A stretch of DNA of 64,000 bases, taken from positions 40,545,095 to 40,609,094 of the forward strand of contig JAWZYU010000028.1 in assembly GCA_038380435.1 (NCBI GenBank), given 5' to 3'. The notes under the pieces were generated by a model, which saw nothing but the letters and a program-made list of their open reading frames with translations, did no database searches and was not told the DNA's origin. Made by a program: the position numbers and the translations under genes. This document shows, one piece after another, positions 30,170-41,271 of the stretch (the stretch's first letter is position 1; every line of letters begins with the position of its first letter). This stretch comes from Ryuthela nishihirai (lineage: Eukaryota > Arthropoda > Arachnida > Araneae > Heptathelidae).

Positions 30170-32130
30170 TTAACATTTTATTACTGAGGATTTTTTTAAA
30201 TAATAAAATTTATATAACATCTGTCTAAGTGTGTTTGTAAGTTTTCCAATATGCATTTTCCAACTTAGGGAGCTATCAATATAAACGCCTAGGTAGAGTA
30301 GACTTTGAACCTGATCAATTTCTTCACAGCAACAAGCTGAGTAATTATTGCATGAAAATGTATGCAATTTTAATTTAATCAAATTTGGATTGTATGATTT
30401 CTTTTTTAGGTTAAATAGAATATACTTAGTCTTTTTCGTATTTAAATATAATCCATTTAAATCCAACCATTTCATCACACATTTTAGATCAGTGTTCATG
30501 TTATAAAGGAGATTTTCCAGAGAATCAGCACATAAAGTTAATGATGTGTCATCTGCAAAAGTGTTAATATAGCTATTTATTTTTAATTTACATAGATCAT
30601 TTATGAATATCAGAAACAAGGTTGGTCCCAGGACTGAACCTTGTGGCACGCCACACGAAATATGTTTTGGTTTACTAAGTGTATTAAAAAGACTAACACA
30701 TTGCGTTCTGTGCTGTAAGTAGTCTTTAAACCATTTTAATACAACACCACGAATGCCAATATTTTCTAGTTTGCTAATTAAAATTTCGTGATCAACGGTG
30801 TCAAAAGCTTTCTCCAAGTCCATAAATACGGACAAAGTAAATTGATTATTGTCTATGGAATGAAACACCTTTGAAGTATAATTCAACAATGCATTTTCTG
30901 TACCTCTACCCTTCCTAAACCCAAATTGGTTTTCAGAGAGAAAATTAAAACTGTCTAAAAAATTTATCAGTCTATTATTAACTAATTTTTCTAATATTTT
31001 TGAAAATACTGGGAGAAGAGATATCGGTCGATAATTCTTAAAATCATTTTTATTTCCCTTTTTGTAAACTGGAATTACAATAGCTTTCTTCATTAAATCT
31101 GGAAAAGTGCCAGTTTCGAAGGATAAATTACAAATGTGAACCAATGGTTGAATCAAGTTAAAAGAACATTTTTTAACAGCAATAATGGAAATATTGTCAT
31201 ACCCAGCAGATTTTTAATTTTTAAATCCTTTCATAATGTCAGTCAATTCCTTTCTACAAGTTGGAGCTAAAAACATGGATTTGACATTTTTACTGATATG
31301 GCTATTTTGATTTCTTACAATCCTATTCTTTGACAGATTTACTGCTATATTTATAAAGTGTTCATTAAATTGGTTTGCCAATAACTTAGCATTTTCAGTT
31401 GAATCAGAACCACTTTCTAATTCTGGATATTTATTTTCTACCTTCTTCTGATTTATTATCTCTCTTATCAATTTCCACTGCTTTGATATATTTCCATCAC
31501 AATTTTGAAACTGAGTTGCAAGGAAACTGTTTTTTGCATCTCGTATTTTATAATTTATTTGATTCCTAAAGTTTTTAAAAGCTACTTTCGTAAGTTTCAT
31601 TTAAAGGGTATTTTTTGTGTTTTTATATAGCTTATCTCTTTCTTTTAATAAGTTCAGAATTTCGGAAGTAATCCATGGCTTTGCAGATTGTGATTTATCC
31701 TGAATTTTTCTTTCTCTAGTTGAATCTTTAATTATGAGATTAAATGTGGTTAAAAATTTATTATAAGCTTCATTGGCATCATTAAAAGTTAATACCTCGT
31801 CCCAGGAACATTCACTTAAAAGCCTGTTCAATAAAGTATAGTCTATGTAGTGATAAAGAATAGGCTCTGTATAATTATCACACTGAATATTCATATTATT
31901 GTTAAAATTAACTGTTAAGGCAATGGGATAATGATCAGTCACTGCTAATTTAACAATACTACTCTTGAATGAACTTTCGATTTTGCTTTTAACAAAAATG
32001 TGATCTAAACAAGTAGAAGATATCATACTTTCTCTGGTCGGTGAATTTATGAAACTTTGAAAGCCATTTGATGACAACAAATATAAATATTCATTTGTGT
32101 AGTGATCATTTCCTAGTATAAAATAAAAAA
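30170..32130 (-). pseudogene. LINE endonuclease/reverse transcriptase ORF (ORF2-like), dead
   Basis: One continuous frame from about 32130 to 30170 with two in-frame TAA stops (31601-31603 and 31214-31216). The endonuclease C-terminal part has CLDHIFVKSK and VTDHYPIALTV. The RT has IPVYKKGNKNDFKNYRPISL, LSENQFGFRKGRGTENAL, FMDLEKAFDTVDHEIL, GVPQGSVLGPTLF and the catalytic FADDTSLT. A frameshift near 30172 moves the continuation (LYKSWVQSAIQYGITSWGG) to another frame (29982-30176), and a further shift leads to 29797-29985. In life it would reverse-transcribe its own RNA at a nicked target. This copy cannot make a full protein. Confidence 0.9.
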
Positions 32131-32330
32131 ATAAATAAATACCCCTCAAACAGCTGCTTGCCACAGAGGTCTGACAGGAGCCTGTCAGTTTATATGCCAC
32201 AGTAGAAGGTCTGAGAGGATGGCAGGACCTCAGCAGAAAAACGACACAAACAGCCATGCCTTACCCGGGGCTCGAACCCAGATCCCTTAGATCAGTAGCC
32301 AAGCGTGCTAACTACTCGGCCACGGGACAT
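32131..32330 (-). mobile_element. SINE-B inserted in the LINE endonuclease
   Basis: Complete reverse SINE-B. It separates endonuclease motif VVVIGDLNID (right) from LGNDHYTNEYLYLL (left) with little or no loss of coding sequence. TSD not clear. Confidence 0.9.
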
Positions 32331-32549
32331 CTATATTTAAATCACCAATTACAACAACTTCGCTTTTATTATCAAATGATAAGAGTAGTTCCTGAAATTC
32401 TACTAGGAAGGTGGTAATTGGGATACAAAGAGATCTATAGATACATACGAAATATTGCTGATAATTTTCCAGATAAATAGCAATATATTCAGCTGAACTT
32501 ATATCATTAAATGCAATTTGCTTGACTATTAAGGAACTTTTAACGTAGC
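32331..32549 (-). pseudogene. LINE endonuclease, N-terminal remnant
   Basis: Frame reading IAIYLENYQQYFVCIYRSL to VVVIGDLNID, the middle of an APE-like endonuclease domain with the GDxN motif. The 5' end stops where SINE-A sequence resumes, so the LINE is 5'-truncated here. Confidence 0.8.
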
Positions 32550-32551
32550 AA

Positions 32552-32614
32552 AGTACCTGGCCATTTAGCCCACTGTGTGTGTAAAAGTGCCGCTCAGAGA
32601 TAAAACAACTCAAC
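32552..32614 (+). mobile_element. SINE-A, host copy interrupted by a LINE (part 2)
   Basis: ACCTGGCCATTTAGCCCACT through the tail, completing the element left open at 29481. Confidence 0.75.
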
Positions 32615-32701
32615 CTCTTCCATAACTTCTGTGAGCTCTCGGGGTCCTTGTGAACCAACCATTTAGCTCATAGTATGCAAAAAGTGCCGATCTGAAATAA
32701 A
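32615..32701 (+). mobile_element. SINE-A tail fragment
   Basis: A second 3' end (ACTTCTGTGAGCTCTCGGGG to AAATAAAACATCCC) follows the first directly, then a SINE-B begins. Confidence 0.65.
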
Positions 32702-32905
32702 ACATCCCGTGGCCGAGTGGTTAGCACGCTTGGCTATTGATCTACGGGACCTGGGTTCGAGCCCTGGGTAAGGCATGGATGTGTGTGCTGTTTTTCTGCT
32801 TAGGTTCCGCCATCCTCACAGACCTTCTACTATGACGTATTAAACTGACAGGCTCCTGTCAGACCTCTGTGGCAAGCAGCTGCTTGAGGGGGTATTTATT
32901 TTTTT
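32702..32905 (+). mobile_element. SINE-B, full length, reference copy
   Basis: Only plus-strand SINE-B here. Head with A box TGGCCGAGTGG (32710-32720) and B box GGTTCGAGCCC (32754-32764), body ending TGCTTGAGGGGGTATTTATT and a T-rich tail. The head is unlike that of SINE-A, so the families arose separately. Which tRNA it derives from is uncertain (Leu/Ser-like A box). Confidence 0.92.
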
Positions 32906-33006
32906 TATAACCTTCTCTGAGCAGTCGGGGTCCTTATGACCTGGTCGTTTAGCTCGTTATGTGAAAAAAAAAAGTGCCACTCAGAAGTAAAACAACACTA
33001 CCCAAC
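32906..33006 (+). mobile_element. SINE-A tail fragment
   Basis: AACCTTCTCTGAGCAGTCGG to AAAACAACACTACCCAACC. Together with 32615-32701 this may be a tandem-tail SINE-A split by SINE-B. Confidence 0.65.
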
Positions 33007-33138
33007 CTATGGCTGCTTTATATCACTTATGTTGACGAACTTCCCGTTAATGAATTTTAGTCTGTTAATGGTAAATGTCTTAACCCCATCCCACTCCCCC
33101 GATTTTTGTATTACAAAAATCGGGAGGGAAATCACAGG

Positions 33139-33298
33139 GTATTACGTCACATCCGACGGACGGCGGCCTTTTCGATCATCGGTGTCCCTTACCTGCCCGT
33201 ACTGGCCGAGAACAGAAGGGGCGGGAGTTTTTCGGAGCTTAATCTCAATGCTGGCCCAGGTGGGCCTGGCTGACGCGCTACTGAATGAACCCTCCCCT
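33139..33298 (-). mobile_element. SINE-A, old fragment
   Basis: Reverse 5' half (ACATCCGACGGACGGCGGCC to CGCTACTGAATGAACC), with small deletions. Confidence 0.72.
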
Positions 33299-33760
33299 CC
33301 ACACATGCCCAACCATATGTGGAAAATACATCTCCCTCAAAATTATTATTTCCTCGTCCAATTTTAGTGAAGATTGAAAATTAATAGAATATTTTTTAAC
33401 CTAACGCAAAAATAGAAATAGGATTGGTAAATAACTAAAGTGAATGGAATTAAAGTAAATTTAATCGATTGCTGAGGTCCATTCTGGCAGAACGCTCTGG
33501 ACCCGACATTTCTACCAGAGAAGGGCTTTTTCGAGATTAGGAATGAGCAAACAGAAGAGCACTCATCTAAAAATTTTATTAAGGGCATATGCCGTGTGAA
33601 ACTTGTGAAGCATTACATCAGCATGCATTGTCGGTGAAGCTGACACGATAACGCCTGCTTTATACCTAAAACGAAAAAAAAACGCTATTATTTGCACTAG
33701 AGATCCTCTCAAAAAAATGCACTATGCGTTTTATGCCTTCGACGGTCTCTCTTTTTTTTT
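33299..33760. other. Unassigned spacer
   Basis: AT-rich. A 74-codon minus-strand ORF has no recognised domain. Confidence 0.5.
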
Positions 33761-34150
33761 GGGGGGGGGGGGGGGATTTCTCAGTCGGTAGCGCGCCAGG
33801 CTCGTAATCTGTAGTTCCCAGGTTCGAGTCCCAGTTGGGTCAGCGTTGAGATTTAGCTCCGCAAAATTCCCCGCCCTGCCCACGGTCAGTAGGGGACACC
33901 GATGGGCTTGGAAAGGCCGCCGCCCGTCGGATGGGACGTTAAGCCGTGGGCCGTGTGCGGGAGAGACATACCCTGTACACGTTAAGGAACACGCTGGATG
34001 GCCTTGACGGGGGGGCTACCATCTGTCTCCCATCAGCTGTTCCAGTGGGTCCGCTCCCCCAACCTTCTCTGAGCCTTCGGGGTCCTTGTGACCTGGCCAT
34101 TTAACCCATGGTGTGCAAAAAAGTGCCGCTCAGAGGTAAAACAACCCAAC
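33761..34150 (+). mobile_element. SINE-A, full length, with a 15-G run at its start
   Basis: The usual GCGGGGGTGG start is replaced by a G homopolymer (33761-33775), then TTTCTCAGTCGG with a degraded A box, and the rest is complete. T(8-9)GG occurs at both flanks and may be a TSD. Confidence 0.9.
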
Positions 34151-34336
34151 TCAATTTTTTTTTGGTTGGGGGGGGGGGAGGTACAGTGGTCAGGCACACT
34201 ACCACACCGTATTTTTTATGTCTATTTTTATTATACTATTCGGGGGAGGGGGAAGAAACATAAGACCCTTGATCTACCCCCACTTGCTCTTTTATACCCA
34301 TTTCTGCGATGAATAGCATTTGATTCCTCGGTGAAA

Positions 34337-34726
34337 TATGGGCGGGGGTGGCTCAGTCGGTAGCGCGCCAGGCTCGTAATCTGTAGTTCCCAGGTTCGAG
34401 TCCCAGCTGGATCAGCGTTGAGATTTATCTCGGCAAAATTCCCTGCCCTGCCCACGGTCAGTAGGGGACACCGATGGGCTTGAAAAGGGCGCCCTCCGTC
34501 GGATGGGACGTTAAGCCGTGGCCCCGTGTGCGGGAGAGACATACCCTGTACACGTTAAGGAATACGCTGGATGGCCTTGACGGGGGGCTACCATCTGTCT
34601 CCCAACAGCTGTTCCAGTGGGTCCCATCCCCCAACCTTCTCTGAGCCTTCGGGGTCCATGTGACCTTGCCATTTAGCCCATGGTGTGCAAAAAAGTGCCG
34701 CTCAGAGGTAAAACAACCCAACCCAA
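34337..34726 (+). mobile_element. SINE-A, full length
   Basis: Complete copy with perfect 11-bp TSD CCTCGGTGAAA at 34326-34336 and 34727-34737. It shares CGGGGGGCTACC and CGTTAAGGAA variants with the neighbouring copy at 33761, so the two are close relatives. Confidence 0.95.
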
Positions 34727-34747
34727 CCTCGGTGAAACCACTGTTGA

Positions 34748-35094
34748 GGGTTTCAGTTGGATTGTTTTTCCTCGGAACGATAGTGTTTTAACAATGATGG
34801 GCTAAATGGCCAGGTCACAAGACTCAGATAAGGATGACGATCCATTGGACAACGGTCAGGAAACATTCTGTCAATGCCATTCAGCATGTTCTTTAACGAG
34901 CAGAGATTCCTAAAACCACGACTTAACGTCTCATTCGACTAACGGCTGCCTTTCCAAGCCCATCGGTATCCCCTTTCTGACCCAGAGCAGGGTGGGGGTT
35001 CACGGAGATAAATCTCAACTCTGGCCCAGGTGGGACTCGAACCTGGGAACTGTAGATTACGAGTTTGGTGAGCTACTTATTAAGCTCAACCCCA
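34748..35094 (-). mobile_element. SINE-A, old copy
   Basis: Reverse, strongly diverged, from TTTCAGTTGGATTGTTTTTC to the head remnant. Several internal deletions. Confidence 0.75.
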
Positions 35095-35178
35095 TCGCGT
35101 CACAGTTAAAGTCAATAATATAGAAACTCTCTGCCAATTGGGACTCAAACTGCAACTCGTAGCTTCTAAAATTTGCTT

Positions 35179-35477
35179 AGGTTGGGTTGTTTTACCTCTG
35201 AGCGGCACTTTTTTGCACACCATGGGCTAAATGGCCAGGTCACATGGACCCGAAGTCTCAGAGAAGGTTGGGGGAGGGGACCCACTGGAACAGCTGTTGG
35301 GAGACAGATGGTAGCCTCCCGTCAAGGCCATCCAGCGTGTTCCTTAACGTGCACAGGGTATGACTCTCCCGCACACGGGGCCACGGCTTAACGTCCCATC
35401 CGACGGACGGCGGCCTTTCCAAGCCCATCGGTGTCCCTTACTGACCATGGACAGGGCGGGGATTTTTGCGGAGATAA
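35179..35477 (-). mobile_element. SINE-A, 5'-truncated at insertion
   Basis: Tail and body are present, ending at TTTTTGCGGAGATAA without the tRNA-like head. TSD AAATTTGCTTA (35168-35178) and AAATTTGTTTA (35478-35488), one mismatch. Confidence 0.9.
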
Positions 35478-35488
35478 AAAATTTGTTT

Positions 35489-35980
35489 AAGTTTCTGCAT
35501 CAAGTTTAGGGACAAAGAGGAAAATATGAACTCCACCTTCTAGTGCTGTTCGTCTTAAAAAGTGGGCGAAAAAACATCAGCAACAACTGGATGCTACCTT
35601 TCCGTTAACCTCTTCGCTTACGGTCATTACGCCGTGGAACCAATTGTCATTCCTCGGCTTCTAGAGAAAGCTGTACCTCGGCACCGCACAGTCAGTGGAC
35701 CATGAGCAGATTGGCAGAAAGCATCTCTAGCCAAATGCACTTTCTAATCGGTCTTACAACGGTGATTCCCATCATTAGAATAGATTTCAAGATCATTAGA
35801 CTCCAACACGGGCTTCGATTCAAACCTCGTGTTTTCTCTCGAATTGTAAATATAAAAACAGCAATCGGGTTTTGAAATTGTTTTCCGTTAGTTTTTTTAA
35901 CGCACCGGCTTTGTGGAAACCGTCTAGAAAAGGAAAGTTGCAAAAAACAATAATTGGGAGAACGTAACAGAAAAAGAGAG
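35489..35980. other. Unassigned spacer
   Basis: Unique sequence. An 83-codon minus-strand ORF (35692-35943) is not recognised. Confidence 0.5.
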
Positions 35981-36367
35981 AGGTTGGGTTGTTTTACCTC
36001 TTAGCGGCACTTTTTTGCACACCGTGGGCTAAATGGCTAGGATTCACAAGGACTCCGAAGGCTCAGAGAAGGTTGGGGGAGGGGACCCACTGGAACAGCT
36101 GTTGAGAAACAGATGGTAGCCTCCCGTCAAGGCCACCCAGCGTGTTCTTTAACGTGCACAGGGTATGGCTCTCCCGCACACGGGCCACGGCTTAACGTCA
36201 CATCCGACGGACGGCGGCCTTTCCAAGCCCATCGGTGTCCCCTACTGACCGTGGGCACGGCGGGGAATTTTGCGGAGATAAATCTCAACGCTGACCCAGC
36301 TGGGACTCGAACCTGGGAACTACAGATTACGAGCCTGGCGCGCTACCGACTGAGCCAACCCCGCCCC
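35981..36367 (-). mobile_element. SINE-A, full length
   Basis: Complete reverse copy. No convincing TSD. Confidence 0.92.
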
Positions 36368-36608
36368 AAGCTCATTGTCTTAAAGCTTTTTTTTTTTAGT
36401 TCCATAACGGATAAAATACACACTTTATAATTAACTTTTGGATTATTGTTTTATAAAAGTGTTTAATAGAGATATAAAACTAAGATAATCATTTGAATCT
36501 TAACGCACATATTTATATTTTATGTAGCAAAGTGTAATAATTTTGGCTTTACACAAGACATCTGTCGGTTCTAAAAATTTCCTAAAAACTACAGAAAAAT
36601 AGCAAAGG

Positions 36609-37131
36609 TACAGTCGCTCAAAAAAAAGGATCCGAACGCTATGGTTGATTACAGAATTCAGAAAAAATATCTGGCAACGAATTTTTTAGAAATTAGTGAT
36701 CTGACAACCTTCATGTCACGTGATTACAGAATTCAGAAAAAATATCTTCAGCGTGTACAGCAACTATACACGCTCCAGTTACCGTTCACAGCAAACTGGA
36801 GCGCGTGCAGTTACTGCACACGCTCCAGTTTGCTTTGAACGGTAACTGCACACGCTCAATATTTCCGTGAGTGAGCCCACACGATCTAGTATCAAAATAA
36901 TATGACCACCTACAGTCGCTCAAAAAAGTATCCGAACACTATGGTTGATTACAGAATTCAGAAGAAATATCTGGCAACGAATTTTTTAGAAATTAGTGAT
37001 CTAGCAACCTTCGTGTCGCGTGACACGAAGGTTGCCACATCGCTAATTTCTAAAAAAAATCGGTGCCAGATATTTTTTCTGAATTCTGTAATCAACCATA
37101 GTGTTCGGATATTTTTTTTTGAGCGACTGTA
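36609..37131 (+). mobile_element. PAL-302 foldback element, locus F, one unit plus palindrome
   Basis: TA-flanked at both ends (36609-36610 and 37130-37131). The second TACAGTCGCTC end starts at 36911, again exactly 302 bp after the first. The terminal 221 bp (36911-37131) forms a near-perfect palindrome on its own, which may be the minimal form of the element. Confidence 0.88.
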
Positions 37132-38119
37132 TTAATACTAAATCTAATTATAGAATTTCAAAAATTGAAAACTAATGGATATTTCCGGTACCGCCACTAA
37201 TGCCAGGTTAGAGAACAATCAAAATTAACTCTCAATATTTAATCTGTAGGGGAGCAAAATAATAAAAATACCTCCTCATCCTAAAAAGCAAAACACGAAC
37301 GTTCCTTATTTAAAAAAATATTCCACGCACACACAACCGATTTTATCGCACCTGTTTACCTGAAAAATCTTTCCCTGTCCTACTACAAAGATATGCATAT
37401 ATATATAGGAGAATCTATATCTAGAACCAGAGGCAGATACAAATAAAGCATCTGAAGGAAAAAACATCGAAAACATTGTTTATTCGTGAGTGATAGATAT
37501 CTCTGGAGTTGCAGCAGAGAAGACGATATTATCTCCATTAACAACACATTCATCACGTCACGATCGGCAGCAACACGCGACCCCAGCACGTGATGGAACG
37601 GTTCAGTGCGCACATGCGTTCTTTGTAGAAAAGGAAGGTCTCCCCCCCATCATTTGGTATACCATGTGACCAGTCACGATGGTTTACACCCTTCTGCAAT
37701 GATTCATACAAGCAGATGCATTTGGAATAAATAGATGCGGATAGTTGAACTTTTAATGTGAGGTCATGTGGTTCATACTGTTGATGGTTTTAACCCTTAG
37801 TGGTAGTAGTAATGATGTTTGAGTAAATACTTCTGTGTTAAAGCAAGTAAAATTGATGATTGGGGATAAATTCTGTTGTCAGAAGCAGCTGCATTATAGA
37901 GATCTCTTTAAAAGAGATGGCACTTCAGCTGGAAAATTTACACTTTTGACGCCAAAATGGAGTCTTAGCTTTAGTCGATACGTGAAATGTTGTAGAGGAC
38001 TTGCATTTTGGTATCTCTCACTGAAAAAAATGCCGGTGTAAAACTCCATATTTCACAATGACTCGTAGAGGAAATGCTAGATATGTATTATCCTATATAA
38101 AGTGCCAATTTCTGAATGC
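37132..38119. other. Unassigned unique sequence
   Basis: Nearly 1 kb with only short ORFs (76 and 68 codons) that I do not recognise. No repeats seen. Confidence 0.5.
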
Positions 38120-38129
38120 ACTGAATGCA

Positions 38130-38520
38130 AAAGGGGCGGGGGTGGCTCAGTCGGTAACGCGTCAGGCTCGTAATCTGTAGTTCCCAGGTTCGAGTCCCAG
38201 CTGGGTCAGCGTTGAGATTTATCTCCGCAAAATTCCCCGCCCTACCCACGGTCAGTATAGGACACCGATGGGCTTGGAAAGGCCGCCGTCCGCCGGATGG
38301 GACGTTAAACCGTGGCCCCGTGTGTGGGAGAGCCATACCCTGTGCACGTTAAAGAACACGCTGGATGGCCTTGACGGGAAGGCTACCATCTGTCTCCCAA
38401 CAGCGATTCCAGTGGGTCCCCTCCCCCAACCTTCTCTGAGCCTTCGGGTTCCATGTGACCTGGCCATTTAGCCCATGGTGTGCAAAAAAGCGCCACTCAG
38501 AGGTAAAACAACCCAACCCA
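38130..38520 (+). mobile_element. SINE-A, full length
   Basis: Complete copy with perfect 10-bp TSD ACTGAATGCA at 38120-38129 and 38521-38530. Confidence 0.95.
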
Positions 38521-38530
38521 ACTGAATGCA

Positions 38531-38967
38531 TTTCTTGAGGCTAGTAACGAGGTTAAAGGGACTCTGCAACATCTAAAATAGCCAGACGCTAGAAATTAAA
38601 GTTTTTTCACAAGATCAAATTGGAAGCATTCATAGATTACCCCCCAGAAAATGAGAGTACACCACCTGCTATCATTGTCAGTTTTAAAATCAAACAGTGC
38701 AGGGATGAATAGATTTCAAAGAAGAAAACTAGAGTGCAAATTGCTGATGTTTTTCATACACAACTGGAGACTTATACATCAATGGAAACATAACAAAAGC
38801 GAATAAAGATTTGCTTTGGAGAGTGAAAAGATTTGTTAAGGAAAACAATATTAAATTTATTTGGTGCAAGAAGAGAAAAATTTACATCAAAAAATCAAAA
38901 TACGAAAGTGCATAGAGAATTGACTTCAACTCTGACCTTCAAACTCTCTAACCTGCATGTTACAGAA
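38531..38967. other. Unassigned spacer
   Basis: AT-rich. Nothing recognised. Confidence 0.5.
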
Positions 38968-39190
38968 CTCTGAATTTTTTTTATTTTTTTTTTATTTGCG
39001 ACATATAGGACAGAGAAGAATCCTAGAAACTACTCCTAGCTTAATACAGGCCTTCTCATACAAGGACATGCCCTACTAAGACCGAAGTCACTGCTGACCA
39101 CTGCCTTAGTTAGAGCTAACACAACACACAAAGTCTGCCTTGCTGGAACAGTCGCTAGCTGCCTAACCACTATGCCAGTTAAGGCTATTC
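38968..39190 (-). mobile_element. Possible third tRNA-derived SINE (SINE-C)
   Basis: The minus strand starts with a tRNA-like A-box segment (ACTGGCATAGTGGTTAGGCA) near 39190, then body, and ends in an A-rich tail of AAATAAA repeats near 38968. The B box is not convincing and there is only one copy, so this is tentative. Confidence 0.4.
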
Positions 39191-39255
39191 TATTCGCATT
39201 ACGGACTGCGACAAATCAAAATTGATTAGTTTATTAAACCCTGACTGTTATATTA

Positions 39256-39437
39256 TACCCCTCAAGCAGCTGCTTGCCACAGAGGTCTGACAGGAGCCTG
39301 TCAGTTTATATGCCATAGTAGCAGGTCTGAGAGGATGGCAGGACCTCAGCAGAAAAACGACACACACATCCATGTCTTACCCGGGGCTCGAACCCAGGTT
39401 CATTTGATTAGTAGCTAAGCGCGCTAACCACTAGAAG
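39256..39437 (-). mobile_element. SINE-B, head incomplete
   Basis: Reverse copy ending at GCGCGCTAACCACTAG. The first bases of the head are missing. It abuts LINE sequence. Confidence 0.88.
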
Positions 39438-39439
39438 AC

Positions 39440-39919
39440 TTAAATAATTGGCTCATTGATAAATTTAGTGGAAAATGTTTTTCAAAAATCGTAAGTATAG
39501 AAAAATCGTGTAATAGGAAAACACCAGCTTATTTCTAAAATTCAGTTTGGCTTACGAAGAAACACAAAAACACTAAATTTATTGGAGCATTTTTCTAATG
39601 AAATCAATGCAAGCCTGAACAAGGGCAACATTATGGGAGCATTATTCCTTGATTTCCAAAAGGCTTTCGACACATTAGACGACTATGAGATCTTATTTGA
39701 TAAACTGCATAACACAGGAATTAGGGGACATTTATTTTACTTCATTGAAAATTACTTAAAAGACAGACTTATTATATCATATCTGTTATCTGATATCATA
39801 TCTGTTAAAACCATATATGTACATTCCCGTTGAAAAGCTTTGGCTTAGTGGAATTTTTTATGTAAAATAACTGTAGATAATACTTATAAAAATAAATTTG
39901 AAATTTGAAAAAAAAAAAT
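39440..39919 (+). mobile_element. Internally deleted LINE relic
   Basis: An RT fragment with IQFGLRRNTKTLNLLEHF, LFLDFQKAFDTLD and LFDKLHNTGIRG (39540-39833), then directly a 3' UTR-like segment and an A-run (39908-39918). It lacks the catalytic ADD region and the rest of RT, so it is a deletion derivative. The protein resembles but is not identical to the LINE at 29.5-32.5 kb. Confidence 0.75.
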
Positions 39920-39939
39920 AGTAAGGTCACTAGGGTGCT

Positions 39940-40522
39940 GCGGGGCGGGGGTGGCTTAGTCGGTAGTGCGCCAGGCTCGTAATCTGTAGTTCCCAGGTTC
40001 GAGTCCCAGCTGGGTCAGCGTTGAGATTTATCTCCGCAAAATTCCCCGCCCTGCCCACGGTCAGTAGGGGACACCGATGGGCTTGGAAAGGCCACCGTCC
40101 GTCGGATGGGACGTTAAGCCGTGGCCCCGTGTGCGGGAGAGCCATACCCTCTGCACGTTAAAGAACACGCTGGATGGCCTTGACGGGAGGCTACCATCTG
40201 TCTCCCAACAGCTGTTCCAGTGGGTCCCCTCCCCCAACCTTCTCTGAGCCTTCGGGGTGCATGTGACCTGGCCATTTAGCCCATGGTGTGCAAAAAAGTG
40301 ACGCTCAGAGGTAAAACAACCCAACCCCCAACCTTCTCTGAGCCTTCGGGGTGCATGTGACCTGGCCATTTAGCCCATGGTGTGCAAAAAAGTGACGCTC
40401 AGAGGTAAAACAACCCAACCCTCAACTTTCTCTGAGCCTTCGGGGTGCATGTGACCTGGCCATTTAGCCCATGGTGTGCAAAAAAGTGACGCTCAGAGGT
40501 AAAACAACCCAACAACCCAACC
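39940..40522 (+). mobile_element. SINE-A with three tandem 3' ends inside one TSD
   Basis: Complete element followed by two more copies of the last 94 bp (AACCTTCTC at 40236, 40330 and 40424, period 94). All three share private variants GGGTGCATG and AAAGTGACGC. Perfect 12-bp TSD CACTAGGGTGCT at 39928-39939 and 40523-40534 encloses the whole, so the duplication lies within the inserted unit. Confidence 0.95.
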
Positions 40523-40534
40523 CACTAGGGTGCT

Positions 40535-41028
40535 ACGTCATTTCATCGCGGTCAATTCATTGAAATTCATATAATGAAATTATATGGTTTGTGTTTCTTT
40601 TTTTACACTGATTATACATACGATATCGATTATATATTTCTTTGGTGGTCTATAACTTCTAAAATATGCATTTAACGGCAAAATGTAACTGATGATAAAT
40701 TAAAGAACATAATCAAATCTATTTAAATCTCGATTTTCAAAAATACCCGTTCAGTATTTAAAGAGGCACGGAACCTGGAATATTTAACAATAAATTATTT
40801 TTTTTATAAATATCATTAATGATTGAGTAATGATTATTTCAATATTAGGCAAACTTTTAAAATGCATATTTTATTAAACGGATTGAAACAATCCTTGTTA
40901 TGTTAGTTTTAATTAATTTCTGAGGTAATTCTTCTGAAACATGTTTAACCTTTCAAAGTCTAAATTATTCTCTCTAGAGTTCATTTGAACAATCTGCAGA
41001 TGCAAAAAGCCAATAAAACCACATGTCT
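40535..41028. other. Unassigned AT-rich spacer
   Basis: Very AT-rich. Nothing recognised. Confidence 0.55.
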
Positions 41029-41064
41029 AACACTGCGATGAACTGACGCTGCGTTGAATAAAAA

Positions 41065-41270
41065 AAATAAATAAAAATAAATACCCCCTCAAGCAGCTGC
41101 TTTCCACAGAGGTCTGACACGAGTCTGTCAGTTTATATGCCCTAGTAGAAGGTCAGTGAGGATGGCAGGACCTCAGGAGAAAAACGACACGAACGTCCAT
41201 GCCTTACCCGGGGCTCGAACCCAGGTCCTTTAGATCAGTAGACAAGCGCGCTAACCACTCGGCAATGTAG
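41065..41270 (-). mobile_element. SINE-B at the edge of a satellite array
   Basis: Reverse copy with an A-rich tail of AAATAAATA repeats at left and a head (CCACTCGGCAATG) at right. Satellite-like units (GCGATGAACTGACGCTGCG) occur to its left at 41034-41056 and the main array starts to its right, so it inserted into the array edge. Confidence 0.9.
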
Positions 41271-41271
41271 C

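Larger units (their letters stand above)
29482..32551 (-). mobile_element. 5'-truncated APE-type LINE
   Basis: Minus-strand retrotransposon of about 3.07 kb, including a nested SINE-B (32131-32330). Order: truncated endonuclease, linker, reverse transcriptase, C-terminal region with several frameshifts, and an AT-rich 3' UTR ending near AATAAAACTGAACTTAACTG. No RNase H or gag-like ORF1 is visible. It interrupts a SINE-A tail between CTTGT and ACCTGGCC. Family placement is Jockey/CR1-like by the look of the RT, not tested. Confidence 0.85.

Noticed and set aside
30170..32130. An active retrotransposon reverse transcriptase
   Set aside because: Two in-frame stops, at least two frameshifts, a truncated endonuclease and a nested SINE-B make it non-functional.
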